Shown: positions 1-11,109 of the stretch, piece after piece | Layout of the letters: each line of letters begins with the position of its first letter | Position numbering within the stretch: position 1 is the first letter of the stretch | NCBI RefSeq assembly: GCF_009727055.1 | Contig: NC_052354.1 | Location: 50,083,600 to 50,147,599 of the forward strand | Length of the DNA stretch: 64,000 bases | Source of the DNA: Benincasa hispida | Lineage: Eukaryota > Streptophyta > Magnoliopsida > Cucurbitales > Cucurbitaceae | Direction: 5' to 3' | Notes under the pieces: generated by a model | What the model was told of the DNA's origin: nothing | What the model saw: the letters and a program-made list of their open reading frames with translations, nothing else | The model's database searches: none | Position numbers and translations under genes: made by a program

Positions 1-1077
1 TCGCTTAGCAATATCGTATAAGTAAGCGATCGTGTAGTCACTATCATATAGACACTGATTTTCTAAATAGCGATGACACTCTCTTTAATACAATGTCTGC
101 GCATATGACTCCTGCATACCATCAGCTATTTATAATGCACTCGTTCGTTATTTAGAACAGAAGAGACGCCGTCTCATTTCCTTTATAACTGTCCAATGAA
201 TATGATCTTATCATATTCATAACATATAAATTAATATCATATATTAATTGTGATATTTTCCTCTACTAGATATAAATCATATTTATATCCAATTTCCTCC
301 AAATTAATGTATCTCATACATAAAGTTAATTATATCATATTTAATTAACTCGTTCAATTATATCATATATAATCAAACTTCCTCTTGTCAATTTGAATAT
401 TTAAAATTGACCCAAAAACTGATTCTCAACTTGTATCCAAGCTACCAAGGGGACCTTATGGACCTATGGTTCAAAACTTCAACGGTGCGTGAATAGCTGA
501 CTAAACTCTTTAGTCACGATATCCATCATTCGTTAACTGCCAGGCATTCCACTAAAGATCGATAGTTGAACTCTTCTTGCCATAGACACATTTTTATATC
601 CATTGGATATAACCAATCATCAGTATGATGACCCTTCACAGATGCTCGTAATTACAGCAGACCAATTTACCATTTTGCCCCTGTAATTATATCTTCCTCC
701 TTAAGTACCACTGATCCCTCTAATGAACAATACTAGATAGTCCTACTATGTGTGAACACCTCTCAGGCCATGAGAAGGTGTGTGGCACCACATCGTTCAA
801 GCCCTAGGATAAGCCCTTAAGAGAGCAATCTATCTACTTACCTCTGCTTTGGGGAAGAAGTGAACTCCATCTTGTGAAGCTGAGTTCCCAGCTCTCAAAT
901 CAGACGAATCTCCAAAATGGTAGGTTTGAGTTGGCGCTCTAGCCACTCGCACCCATACAAATCAAAGGACCGCCCTCAATGATAGAAGTTCCCAACTCAT
1001 TCAGGATTGAGGTCATGTTACCTATGGTCATCCTAGTGAAATGAAATCTCAGTCATGAACGGAGTTATATGAAAAGA
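1..1077 (-). repeat. Truncated copia LTR, same family as element B
   Basis: This matches the outer part of the element B LTR (27600-28810) in the same order. Shared blocks include the cattccactaaagatc block, the taatgaacaata block, the gagaaggtgtgtggcacc block and the catgaacggagttatat end. Similarity stops near 1077. The left part carries the same GCGATCG-type short motifs as the other LTR. The sequence is cut by the window edge, so its start is unknown. There is no coding potential. Confidence 0.75.
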
Positions 1078-2241
1078 CATCCTGAGTGCTACGGACTTTG
1101 ACGAAACGACATGCTTCGCGAGCGCGCGCTGTACTCTGGCCAGGTGCTTTGCTTGAATGTTGCGCTCTAGCCTTAATGCCGCTGCACTTTCCCAATTTTT
1201 ATATATATGGCTCGAATTTTTAGATTAGAAAGGAATTCGATTTCACCACATTCTTCTAGTCGCCTTAAGCTCTTTGCCTTCATTCTTTTAGAATTTTTCC
1301 TCCTCTTTTAGTTATTTTCATTTCTTGCTCATTTTTTTCAGATTATTATTAAGATTTCCACATGTCAATGAGCGACTAAGGTAATCCTTCGACTTGGGAA
1401 TAGGAATTTCTTTCTTTGTGGTTTTGGATTGTATTGTTGAACTATTATTGTGGATTCTAATGAATTTGCATTACTTTACATAGATTAATGATTAATGAGT
1501 TGACGCCTCTTATGTTGTTAATTTGTTTGTTATAGTTCATATGCCTTGCATTGATGAGCTTAGTGCCAACTTTGGCTAGAGATTTTTCACTTGAGCCTAG
1601 ACATGTAGTTTGAATTTCTCGAACCATTGAAATTTGTTAGATAATTGAACGTGTAAACTTAGCTATCTAGTTTTCGTTCGTCCCGATAAAATTTTCTATG
1701 TTCTTAATGTGAATTGTAGTAATTTCTAAAGGGTCTAATCTCAAAGGTAACTAATGTTGTTTGGTTGGATTAATGAACTTTTTCGACCATGACTAGATGC
1801 ATCTATGATTAATGGGAATTTTATTGAGTATCCACTAGTAATAGTTTAAATACTTAGTACCAATGTTAATAAGTAATTGATTTTCCCCTATCCCCAAGTT
1901 GAATTTTCCATATTAAGTTCTAACAAATCTACTTGTTCTCTTTTAGATTATTGCACCTTTACATTAATTCCCTTAATATTCGTAAAATTGATTACAACGC
2001 CCCCTCCCCCCCTTTCCAGTTACCAGAATTCACAAATTGCCTAGGTTCATCCTTGATTCTCTAAGGAGACGACCTACTCCCGCTTGCTGCAAGCTCGTAA
2101 GAGCGGTTAATTTTATTTGTTTTAGGTCCCGACAGGTCTAAGAACAATATACAAATCTCAAATCTTTTTTTTTTTTACCAAAAATTGAATGAAAACAATG
2201 GTAAACGATAAAAAAAACCTAACAATCTAACATGAATTTTA
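1078..2241. other. Non-coding, probable retrotransposon remnant
   Basis: No reading frame of note. A short TATA-like stretch (tatatatatgg, about 1201) and the block near 2060-2140 (ggagacgacctactcccgcttgctgcaagctcgtaagagc) resemble LTR or leader sequence of plant gypsy elements, but no LTR ends, primer site or protein domain could be identified. Confidence 0.35.
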
Positions 2242-2254
2242 TGCTCTAATACTA
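2242..2254 (-). other. Degenerate copia primer-binding site
   Basis: Read on the minus strand this is close to TGGTATCAGAGCA, the initiator-Met tRNA primer site of Ty1/copia elements, with two changes. It lies directly beside the LTR-like block at 2257-2691, as a primer site should. Confidence 0.45.
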
Positions 2255-2256
2255 CT

Positions 2257-2691
2257 TGTTAGATAAAAATCCTTATAATCTATATTAAAATATTATCCCC
2301 TGGATCATTCATGCTAAATTGTTAAGAATAAATAACATACCATATTCCATTGCAAGATTGATGGTAACTACAAGACGGCTATATTGTCTTTCTCAATCAA
2401 AACTCTGTATGCCCTAAGTAAAATCTCTCTATGGAATTATAAAGAGATTGAGTGTGTATTGTCTTGATATATTGGAGACCACAACTCTAAGATCTTTTTA
2501 TATATTAGTTCAATTGGGGTTCACATAAAACCCTAATTAACTAGAAACGAGCTTCTACTCATTAAGTTTACTATCTTAATAAAAAAGATCATATAATAAA
2601 ACTCAAACTAATAAAATAACTTAATATAATAACATACTAATCCACGTATATATTCCATACTTATAAATTTTAAAATAAATCATCCCTAACA
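2257..2691 (-). repeat. Short LTR of a decayed copia element
   Basis: A block of about 435 bp with perfect 6-bp inverted ends, TGTTAG at the left and CTAACA at the right, and a degenerate Met-tRNA primer site just outside its left end. This is the layout of a 5' LTR of a minus-strand copia element. No coding region remains to its left. The next 200 bases (2692-2889) are A/T tracts with nothing recognisable. Confidence 0.5.
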
Positions 2692-2889
2692 CAATAAGAT
2701 TTTTTTTTTTAAAAAAAAAAAAGAAAAAAATGCTAGCTTCTCTCGAAGGTTTTTCCCTCACTTTTTGACTTGAGGAACACAAGGAAGCCAAAGTCACATC
2801 TTTAAAAAAATAAATAAACAGACAAGTAACGGTCGTTAGTCCATTTAATGGATAGAGCCATTATTTGCCCTCATCAGAGTTTTATGAAT

Positions 2890-2902
2890 TTGTTAGAAGT
2901 GT
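2890..2902. repeat. Target-site duplication, left copy (LINE)
   Basis: TTGTTAGAAGTGT, identical to the 13 bases after the poly(A) tail at 4006-4018. Confidence 0.8.
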
Positions 2903-4005
2903 TAGATTCAAGCATCTGGTTTGTTTGATGATCGGCGATGGACAGTCTTGTTTTGTTTGATGGGATCCTTGGCTACCGGGGGCGCGATTTTGGATTCATA
3001 TGGGTCTAGGATGGTTCATGATGCAAGGAGTAGTTTGGAAGCACGGTTGTCGGAGTTCATGGATGGTGAGGGAGGTTGGAGGTGGCCTACAGTGTCTTGG
3101 AAGCTGCTTGAGATCTGGGGTCTTATCCAGGCAGTGGAGCCTAGGGTGAGGGGGGAGGATTATTAGGTTTGGGTGCCAGATGCTAGTGGTCGATTTTTTA
3201 TTGCTAGTGCGCGGGAGAGTTTGGGTCCTCATTGTTCTAGGGTGTCTTGGGCTGGTATTCTGTGGGGGGGGGATGGTAATTCTGCGTCATTCCTTCTGTG
3301 CATGGTGGTTAGTAGTGAGGGACAGATTGGGTACGCGGGATTGGTTGAGGAGTTGGGGTGTATTGTAAGGGGGAGGGGGTATCTTCTGGTGTGGGGGAGG
3401 TGTGGAGTCGTGGGATCATTTATTTTTTAAGTATGGATTTGGGAGAGAGGTGTGGTCTAGTGTGTTGCGTCAGTTGGGTTTCGACGCATCGGGTGGCAGG
3501 TTGGATGTAGAGTTGAGTTGGTTGTGTCGAGTGGGGTCGGGTGCGTAGTAAGTTGTTCCTTGTTTTCTGGTGTGCTTCCATATACTATATCTGGCAGGAG
3601 CGTAATCGGCGGCTGCATGAAGGTCGACCGAGGTCGGTGTCTGGCACTGGTTCACCTTATGGTCTTTATAGTTTTGTGCTCGTGCTACTTCCTGGCGGGT
3701 TGACCTTCTTTGGTCTTATCTAGTGTGTGTTCGGGATTTTTTTCTTTTTTTTGAACTTCATGTTGTTTCTCTGTTTTGCTGTAGCCCCTAGTTTGTGGGG
3801 TTTTGGGTTCTTTTCTCTGCCTTTCTCCCTGGTAGTTTGCGAGTGTGCGTTTATGTGTTGGTTTTGTTCTAGTCTTATCTTGTTGCTTTGTTTTGGTTTT
3901 GTTGTCCTGTTTTTGCTTGTGCTTTATCGCTTTGATGCCTTGATCCTAGGTTGTGGGATCCCCTTGTTGTTGTATAATAATATCACCTATTCTAAAAAAA
4001 AAAAA
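2903..4005 (+). mobile_element. 5'-truncated LINE (non-LTR retrotransposon)
   Basis: This is the 3' end of a plant L1-type LINE. Broken frames encode the zf-RVT region that follows the reverse transcriptase in plant LINE ORF2: a VWVPDASGRF start, an SWAGILWGG core, a CGVVGSFIF/DHLFF stretch, and a final YYIWQERNRRLHEGRPR. A 3' UTR follows and ends in an A tract (about 3994-4005). A perfect 13-bp duplication (2890-2902 and 4006-4018) brackets it, so this is a genuine 5'-truncated insertion made by target-primed reverse transcription. Frameshifts and stops make it non-functional. The 5' reverse transcriptase and endonuclease are absent. Confidence 0.85.
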
Positions 4006-4018
4006 TTGTTAGAAGTGT
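4006..4018. repeat. Target-site duplication, right copy (LINE)
   Basis: TTGTTAGAAGTGT directly after the A tract; identical to 2890-2902. Confidence 0.8.
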
Positions 4019-5112
4019 AACCATTAGTATCGTTTTATGTGTGGTTTTGTAATTTATCTTTTTTTTTTTTAATTTTTCTCTCCATCTTCAAGTGGAAAAA
4101 TAACCTAAGGAGGGATTTGGCAATGTAATATTGTGATATATTTCTTTTTATATATGCCTTAAAAATTATGTGACAGAGAAAAATAAATAAATAATGCGCA
4201 ATATAAAATATATAATTAAGAGTGTGTTTGAAATGTATTTTCAAGTGTTTAATTAAAAAAATAAGTCATTTTAAAAAAAAATAGAGTATTCAATAATCAC
4301 TCGAAAATAACTTTTGAAGTATATTTTGAACATTTTTTTGTCAAAAGTGTTTAAATAAAATTGAGTTTTTTTAAAAAATATTTTTTTTAAGTCATCCTAA
4401 CTGGTCTTAAATTGACTAAAATAAATCCATAAGGTTAAATTTATCCAAAAAAAAATTCATAAGGATAAATTACTTTTTTAATTAAACTAAATTAAATTCA
4501 TAACTCTCATGATTTCCAATTGTACTCAAGTTTTGTATTAACATCCACATTTTTATGGTTGAATATTTATAAGAGATGTAAAAGTGATGTTACATTATGC
4601 ATACATATTAGCTATTTTATTAAGAGAAAATGTATCAAATAAACTCAAACTTTAAGGTATATTTTTAAAAAATATCTCAATAACTTAATTTTTTTTATTC
4701 ATGATTTCACCGTTTTTTCTTATTTTTTCTTACTAAAATATCATTATCATAATTAGTTATTGACGTTTTTTTTCTAATTATTTAAGAAATTTTGAATGTT
4801 TTTATTATGTGATTTATTTTGAATTTGGCTAGCTTGAGAAGTAGCATATAAGAAAGTTTTTTTATTTTTTTTATTTTATTATTATTTTTAAAATTCAGTT
4901 GGGAAATCAAATTTCAAGCACATATTATTTCCTTTTTAGGTTTTTTTTTGGTGGTAAAATTACAAAATCACCATTTTTGTTAAAAAATTTTATTTTATTG
5001 TTTTAAATAATAAAAAGTTTTGTCATGCATGAAAGTTTTTAAAAACTTTCAGAAAGGTTGGCACGATTTTTTTTCTTTAGATTTATTGTTTTTACACAAT
5101 TTTCTTTTTTAA
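4019..5112. other. AT-rich intergenic DNA before the gap
   Basis: No gene seen. Long T and A runs; open frames here are short and low-complexity. The same sequence recurs at about 6037-7127 with only small indels. Confidence 0.7.
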
Positions 5113-5137
5113 NNNNNNNNNNNNNNNNNNNNNNNNN
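5113..5137. other. Assembly gap (25 N)
   Basis: Twenty-five N bases between two contig ends that overlap by about 2 kb (3138-5112 versus 5138-7127). Confidence 0.99.
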
Positions 5138-6023
5138 TGTGCGTGGTTAGCAATGAGGGACAGGTTGGGTATGGGGGATTGATTATTAGGTTTGGGTGCC
5201 AGATGCTAGTGGTCGATTTTCTATCGCTAGTGCTTGGGAGAGTATACATCCCCGTCGTCCTAGGGTGTCTTGGACTGGTATTTTGTGGGCATGGGGTGGT
5301 ATTCTGCGTCATTCCTTCTGTGCATGGTGGTTAGTAGTGAGGGACAGATTGGGTACGCGGGATTGGTTGAGGAGTTGGGGTGTATTGTAAGGGGGAGGGG
5401 GTATCTTCTGTGTGGGGGAGGTGTGGAGTCGTGGGATCATTTATTTTTTAAGTATGGATTTGGGAGAGAGGTGTGGTCTAGTGTGTTGCGTCAGTTGGGT
5501 TCGACGCATCGGGTGGCAGGTTGGGATGTAGAGTTGAGTTGGTTGTGTCGAGTGGGGTCGGGTGCGTAGTAAGTTGTTCCTTGTTTTCTGGTGTGCTTCC
5601 ATATACTATATCTGGCAGGAGCGTAATCGGCGGCTGCATGAAGGTCGACCGAGGTCGGTGTCTGCACTGGTTCACCTTATGGTCTTTATAGTTTGTGCTC
5701 GTGCTACTTCCTGGCGGGTTGACCTTCTTGGTCTTATCTAGTGTGTGTTCGGATTTTTTTTCTTTTTTTTGAACTTCATGTTGTTCTCTGTTTTGCTGTA
5801 GCCCCTAGTTTGTGGGGTTTTGGGTTCTTTTCTCTGCCTTTCTCCCTGGTAGTTTGCGAGTGTGCGTTTATGTGTTGGTTTTGTTCTAGTCTTATCTTGT
5901 TGGCTTTGTTTTGGTTTTGTTGTCCTGTTTTTGCTTGTGCTTTATCGCTTTGATGCCTTGATCCTAGGTTGTGGGATCCCCTTGTTGTTGTATAATAATA
6001 TCACCTATTCTAAAAAAAAAAAA
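5138..6023 (+). mobile_element. LINE 3' end, second assembled copy
   Basis: Same zf-RVT C-terminal region as 2903-4005 (VPDASGRFSIASAWES, HSFCAWWLVVRDRLGTRDW, the DHLFFKYGFGREVW segment), ending in an A tract before TTGTTAGAAGTGT. In this copy the domain reads with fewer breaks, which suggests that some frameshifts in the first copy are sequencing errors. No start is present, because the contig begins inside the element. Confidence 0.75.
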
Positions 6024-7127
6024 TTGTTAGAAGTGTAACCATTAGTATCGTTTTATGTGTGGTTTTTGTAATTTATCTTTTTTTTTTTTAATTTTCTCTC
6101 CATCTTCAAGTGGAAAAATAACCTAAGGAGGGATTTGGCAATGTAATATTGTGATATATTCTTTTTTATATATGCCTTAAAAATATGTGACAGAGAAAAA
6201 TAAATAAATAATGCGCATATAAAAATATAATTAAGAGTGTGTTTGAAATGTATTTTCAAGTGTTTAATTAAAAAAATAAGTCATTTTAAAAAAAAATAGA
6301 GTATTCAATAATCACTCGAAATAACTTTTGAAGTATATTTTGAACATTTTTTGTCAAAAGTGTTTAAATAAAATTGAGTTTTTTTAAAAATATTTTTTTT
6401 TAAGTCAATCCTAACTGGTCTTAAATTGACTAAAATAAATCCATAAGGTTAAATTTATCCAAAAAAAAATTCATAAGGATAAATTACTTTTTAATTAACT
6501 AAATTAAATTCATAACTCTCATGATTTCCAATTGTACTCAAGTTTTGTATTAACATCCACATTTTTATGGTTGAATATTTATAGAGATGTAAAAGTGATG
6601 TTACATTATGCATACATATTAGCTATTTTATTAAGAGAAAATGTATCAAATAAACTCAACTTTAAGGTATATTTTAAAAAATATCTCAAATAACTTAATT
6701 TTTTTATTCATGGATTTCACCGTTTTTTCTTATTTTTATCTTACTAAAATATCATTATCATAATTAGTTATTGACGTTTTTTTTTCTAATTAATTTAGAA
6801 ATTTTGAATGTTTTTATTATGTGATTTATTTTGAATTTGGCTAGCTTGAGAAGTAGCATATAAGAAAGTTTTTTATTTTTTTTATTTTATTATTATTTTT
6901 TAAAATTTCAGTTGGGAAATCAAATTTCAAGCACATATTATTTCCTTTTTAGGTTTTATTTTTTGGTGGTAAAATTACAAAATCATCCATTTTTGTTAAA
7001 AAATTTTATTTTATTGTTTTAAAATAATAAAAGTTTTGTCATGCATGAAAGTTTTTAAAAACTTTCAGAAAGGTTGGCACGATTTTTTTTCTTTAGATTT
7101 ATTGTTTTTACACATTTTCTTTTTTAA
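5138..7127. repeat. Second copy of 3138-5112, probable unmerged contig overlap
   Basis: Collinear with the sequence before the gap through the LINE end, its A tract, the TTGTTAGAAGTGT site and the AT-rich flank. From about 5310 on, nearly all differences are single-base insertions or deletions, many in homopolymers. The first 170 bases differ more and look like a different LINE copy joined at the contig end. The most likely reading is one genomic locus assembled twice. Confidence 0.8.
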
Positions 7128-9243
7128 AACCACAAACTGCATACTTGGATTTTTAGTGAAATTTTCAAAAATAGAAAAAAAAAATTATATATTTACACAA
7201 AATAGCAAAATTTAATCTTCTTTGATAGGTTGAATAGAAATCTATCAATTTCTACAGTGATAAAATGATAGAAGTCTATCATTGATATGATGTGATAAAC
7301 GCTAATAGAAGTCTATTAATGTCTGTTAGTGTTTTTTTTGCTATTTCTGTAAATAGTTTGACATTTCTTTTTATCGATGAATTTTTTTTTTTTTTTAAAA
7401 AAAATGGACTGTATTAATTGCATACGGGAAATTATTTAATTAAAATAATAATAATAAAGATTGCAACACCGGAAGGATCCTAATTATTTTGTGTCAGACA
7501 AATTTGTAAATATTGAAAGTTTTTAACATTTGTGTAATATTGAGTCCTATTTTGGTGCATTTATGGAGAAATCTCTTTTATTAAAAAATTGGTGGGGTTA
7601 ATTTAGTAAAAGTCTTAGTTCTTTTAAGTAACAAGTTTTTTTTAATATAACTATATAAGTGTGTAATTTTGAAATGTCATGTGAAATTATTGTTTTCCTT
7701 CCTTTTTTTTTTCTTAGGATTAAATTGTCTTTATGGACAATCTTTATTACAAACACCAAAATTGAGAATGAAAAGTCCATACAAATAAACAATTTCAAAA
7801 AACATGAATGGGTGACACAAGTTTTTAACCATGTTAAAAGAAAAATGTAATACTAACTATTCGACGTAAATGTATAATAAATTAGACTTTTCTAAAATTA
7901 TGTTAAAGTGCGTATATAAATAAATACCTTAAAGAAATATTCTAGAAATACCCTAACATTGTATTAAGATCCGTCGAATTTTAGGTAATTCATTTTAGAT
8001 AAAAATAAATAAATATTTTTAGAAATATTTAGAATCGCTCTAAAAATCTGATCATACATAGAAATTTTGTTACCATTTGTATGTTATGGGAAGCTAAAAA
8101 GGAAAAACAGTGTGAATATAACGAAAGAGTAAAAAGGTCTTATCTCAAAAGTTTGTTGTACTTAACAAGTTTTTTTCCTTCCCATTAGCAAAAATTTCTT
8201 TTTTCAATTAGTGATTGTTTCTTTTCCATTTTTGCTATTTTCTTCAACAAAATTGTACTTACAAACATGAGCATCTTAAAAACATATAGGCAATCACGAA
8301 TTCTATATTTGAAAAAAAAAATTATTTAACTTTTTAAGTAAATCTAAAACATATATTCTCAATCAATAAGTATGAACGAAAAAAATAGATGATCATGACA
8401 TTAAATAAAATTACTCTCAAACCATAGCTATCATAAAAAATAAAAATAAAAGAAAAAGTTAAATTACAAGTTTAATACTTGAACTTTCAAGTTTGTATAT
8501 CTATATTCCTAAACTTTTTAAAGTACGTAATAAATTCTTCAACTTTCAATTTTGTGTTTAATTGATTATTTACCTATTAAAACAATTAATAATTAATCAA
8601 TCTATTACATATATTTGAATTAAATTTTATGTCTAATGACCCAAGTTCAAAGATCTGTATTGAACACAAAAATTAAAGTTGAAGGACCATATTTAAAACC
8701 TTTTGAAATCTCATAGATTTATTGGACACAAATCTCAAAGTTTAAAAACTAAGTTTGTAATCTGACAGCAAAAATTATTAAAAAAAAAATTAAGTAAATA
8801 TTACAATCTTTTTTGGACTTGACAAAAAGAATTTAAAAAAAAGTTTAAAAATCAAAATAAAAATGAAGGATACACAACAAATTCTAAGGCTAACTTAAAA
8901 AGTATTTTTAAGTAATACATAGGAGTCACTGTCTATCAGTAGCTTTTGATCTTATGATTTATAGTACAAACTTTATGAACATTATGTCAGTTGAGCTACG
9001 CTCTTATTGGCAAAATCAGTTATATTTTCTAGCTAAACTCATACATAAAAACGTATTGGTTGAAAAAGATCAATATATATATAAAATACTTTCAAGGGCG
9101 GCTTGGCTAGAAAATATATAGGATAATAATCAATAGTTCTCCATTAAGCTTGAAGACACACACATCTTGATTGTATAAGCATAATACAATCATATGGCTT
9201 CAACAATATATTTGAATATTAATAAAAATAACCCTTATTTCCC
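7128..9243. other. AT-rich intergenic DNA upstream of PR-4
   Basis: No gene seen. A family of short palindromic repeats lies at 7222-7340. The block at 8455-8770 (tacttgaactttcaagtttgtat and similar) resembles a dispersed non-coding repeat that also appears downstream at about 11100-11250 and 11700-12060. Confidence 0.6.
7222..7340. repeat. Palindromic gatagaagtctatc repeat cluster
   Basis: Several degenerate copies of GATAGAAGTCTATC-like palindromes (gatagaaatctatcaa, gatagaagtctatcattgata, aatagaagtctattaatg). I recall this type of repeat as common in cucurbit genomes; that is memory, not a search. Confidence 0.5.
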
Positions 9244-9251
9244 TATAAATA
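9244..9251 (+). promoter_or_regulatory. TATA box of PR-4 gene
   Basis: TATAAATA, 60 bases upstream of the chosen ATG at 9311, at a normal spacing for a short plant 5' UTR. Confidence 0.7.
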
Positions 9252-9310
9252 GAGCCACCCAATTCCCCAAAAAAGCAAACAAAGAAATAGTTAAGAGGAG
9301 GAAAAAAAAA

Positions 9311-11055
9311 ATGAAGAGAGGAAGTTTGATAGTTTTGATGTTGGCTTTGTGGGCGAGCCTGGTCGGCGGCGGCAATGGGCAAAGCGCAAGCAATGTGTTG
9401 GCAACCTATAATTTGTATAATCCTCAAACCATAAACTGGAATTATTTAACAGCCAGCGTCTACTGTGCAACTTGGGATGCTAATAAGCCCTTGAATTGGC
9501 GCAGCCACTACGGTTGGACTGCCTTCTGCGGCCCCGCCGGCCCTACCGGCCGAGATTCTTGTGGCTGCTGCCTTAGGGTATGTCAGTCCGGTTCGATTCG
9601 ATTCGTTTCTATTTTGATTGTTTGGCTTTCTTTTCGTACTTTTTCTTTATGTAGTTTGTATCTGATAGTGCAAGAAAAGAAATTTATTAGATGCATAATG
9701 ATCGTGTTAGTTTTGGCTGAATTTACGTGCATTCAAAAGTTTTATTTCTAATATTGGTTTTAAATTTTAATTAATAATTATATGACTAAAGATTGAACCA
9801 TTATTTTCTTCTTTAATCATAGTTGTCTTATATATAGATTGATATATAATGTTTTGTTTTGATTATTATCATGAAATTTTGGTTTTGTATTTGAGTAGAA
9901 AGTTGCATGGTATCTTATGAGCTTGTGTTTTTGAGCAACCAAAGAATACTTGTGAAAGTTACCTTGACTTTCTTACGTGGTTTTTTTTTTTTTTTTTCCT
10001 ACTTTCGTTGCATTTTAACAGTAAGAAATTCATTTGTATTTTTAGTAACGATATTAAATATATATTTTCTATCTATATATCAAGTTTAGAGACTATTTTA
10101 GTGGTGTTTTAGGTTTAGTTTCCATTTGGTTACTAAACTTCAGAATGTTACACTTTTGAAATTTAAAGAATAAATAGAAACTAAATTTACAAGATATAGG
10201 GACCATATAAATGTATTTTTTCTCCTATTTTTTTAACTACCAATAGAGTAAAGTAAATTATGCTCACGCTTCAACAAATAGTACAATTAGGGATGAAACA
10301 AAAATGTGGTCTTTAATTATTTTACTCTCAAAATCAATTCAAACATGTACTTAAAAAGTTAAGTAAGTTTATAATTGAAGATAAAATATTTGAAGGTGTC
10401 CTTAAAATTTATGAAGATTAAGGAAGTAAAGTTTAATTTTAGTTAACTATAAACTATCTAATATTTCTTAATATAAATGGGCTAAATTATGGTTTTAAAT
10501 TGTCCCTTTGAAACATCCAATAAAATTAAAGTTGATAGAGATAAGCTTTAGTTTCAACTATTAAGTATTTAAGTACTAAATTTAACTCTTCATGTTTGAA
10601 TATCAAAACTCAGTTATAATTGACATCTATGTTTTCACTTGTTGTATGTCAAAAAAAAAAAAACCCTTCAAAATTGAATTATTTCTCTAAAATAAATAAA
10701 TTATTTTGCCAAAATGAGTTTAGTTTAATAGTAATTAGCATGCATTTCCTCCCTTCAAGTCGAAGGTTCGATTATCTCCGATACTTACGATCGTTGTACT
10801 AAAAAAACCTCGACTTTGCCCTTTTGTTTAAAATTGACAAAATTATTATATTTCAAACCTAGCTAAAGGGGAAAAATTTGTTATGTGCAGGTAAGAAACA
10901 CAGAAACAGGAGATGAAGAAACAGTGAGAATTGTGGATCAATGCAGCAATGGTGGCTTAGATTTGGACTATGGTGTGTTTCAAAAATTGGATACTAATGG
11001 AAATGGCTTTGCTCATGGCCATCTTCTAGTTGATTATCACTTTGTTAATTGCTAA
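9311..11055 (+). CDS. PR-4 (barwin/Wheatwin-like) defence protein, two exons
   Basis: Pathogenesis-related protein 4, a secreted defence protein. Family members bind chitin fragments weakly, and several have ribonuclease and antifungal activity. Exon 1 is 9311-9577 and exon 2 is 10891-11055, joined by a 1313-bp GT-AG intron in phase 0; the product is 143 residues, the usual length of a PR-4 without a hevein domain. Residues 1-24 form a signal peptide ending in GGGNGQ. The barwin domain follows from [12 protein letters not shown], with [20 protein letters not shown], the [15 protein letters not shown] segment and a final VDYHFVNC. The six conserved cysteines are at 52, 73, 84, 87, 107 and 143. 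An extra Cys stands at 86 (CGCC where most members have CGRC). An in-frame upstream ATG at 9194 lies before the TATA box, so 9311 is preferred; it follows an A-rich leader. Confidence 0.95.
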
Positions 11056-11103
11056 AACAAATGGAAAGTTATAAACTTAGTGTATATGAGAAATTACCCT
11101 ACA

Positions 11104-11109
11104 AATAAA
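11104..11109 (+). terminator. Probable poly(A) signal of PR-4 gene
   Basis: AATAAA, 49 bases after the stop codon; position fits a plant near-upstream element. Confidence 0.45.

Noticed and set aside
3727..4020. 97-residue plus-strand ORF in the LINE 3' end
   Set aside because: It is the T/G-rich 3' UTR of the LINE read as Phe/Leu/Cys; real LINE protein ends upstream.
9194..9310. In-frame upstream ATG extending the PR-4 protein by 39 residues
   Set aside because: It lies before the TATA box (9244), and the added residues are low-complexity and do not resemble a signal peptide; the ATG at 9311 gives a standard PR-4 precursor.
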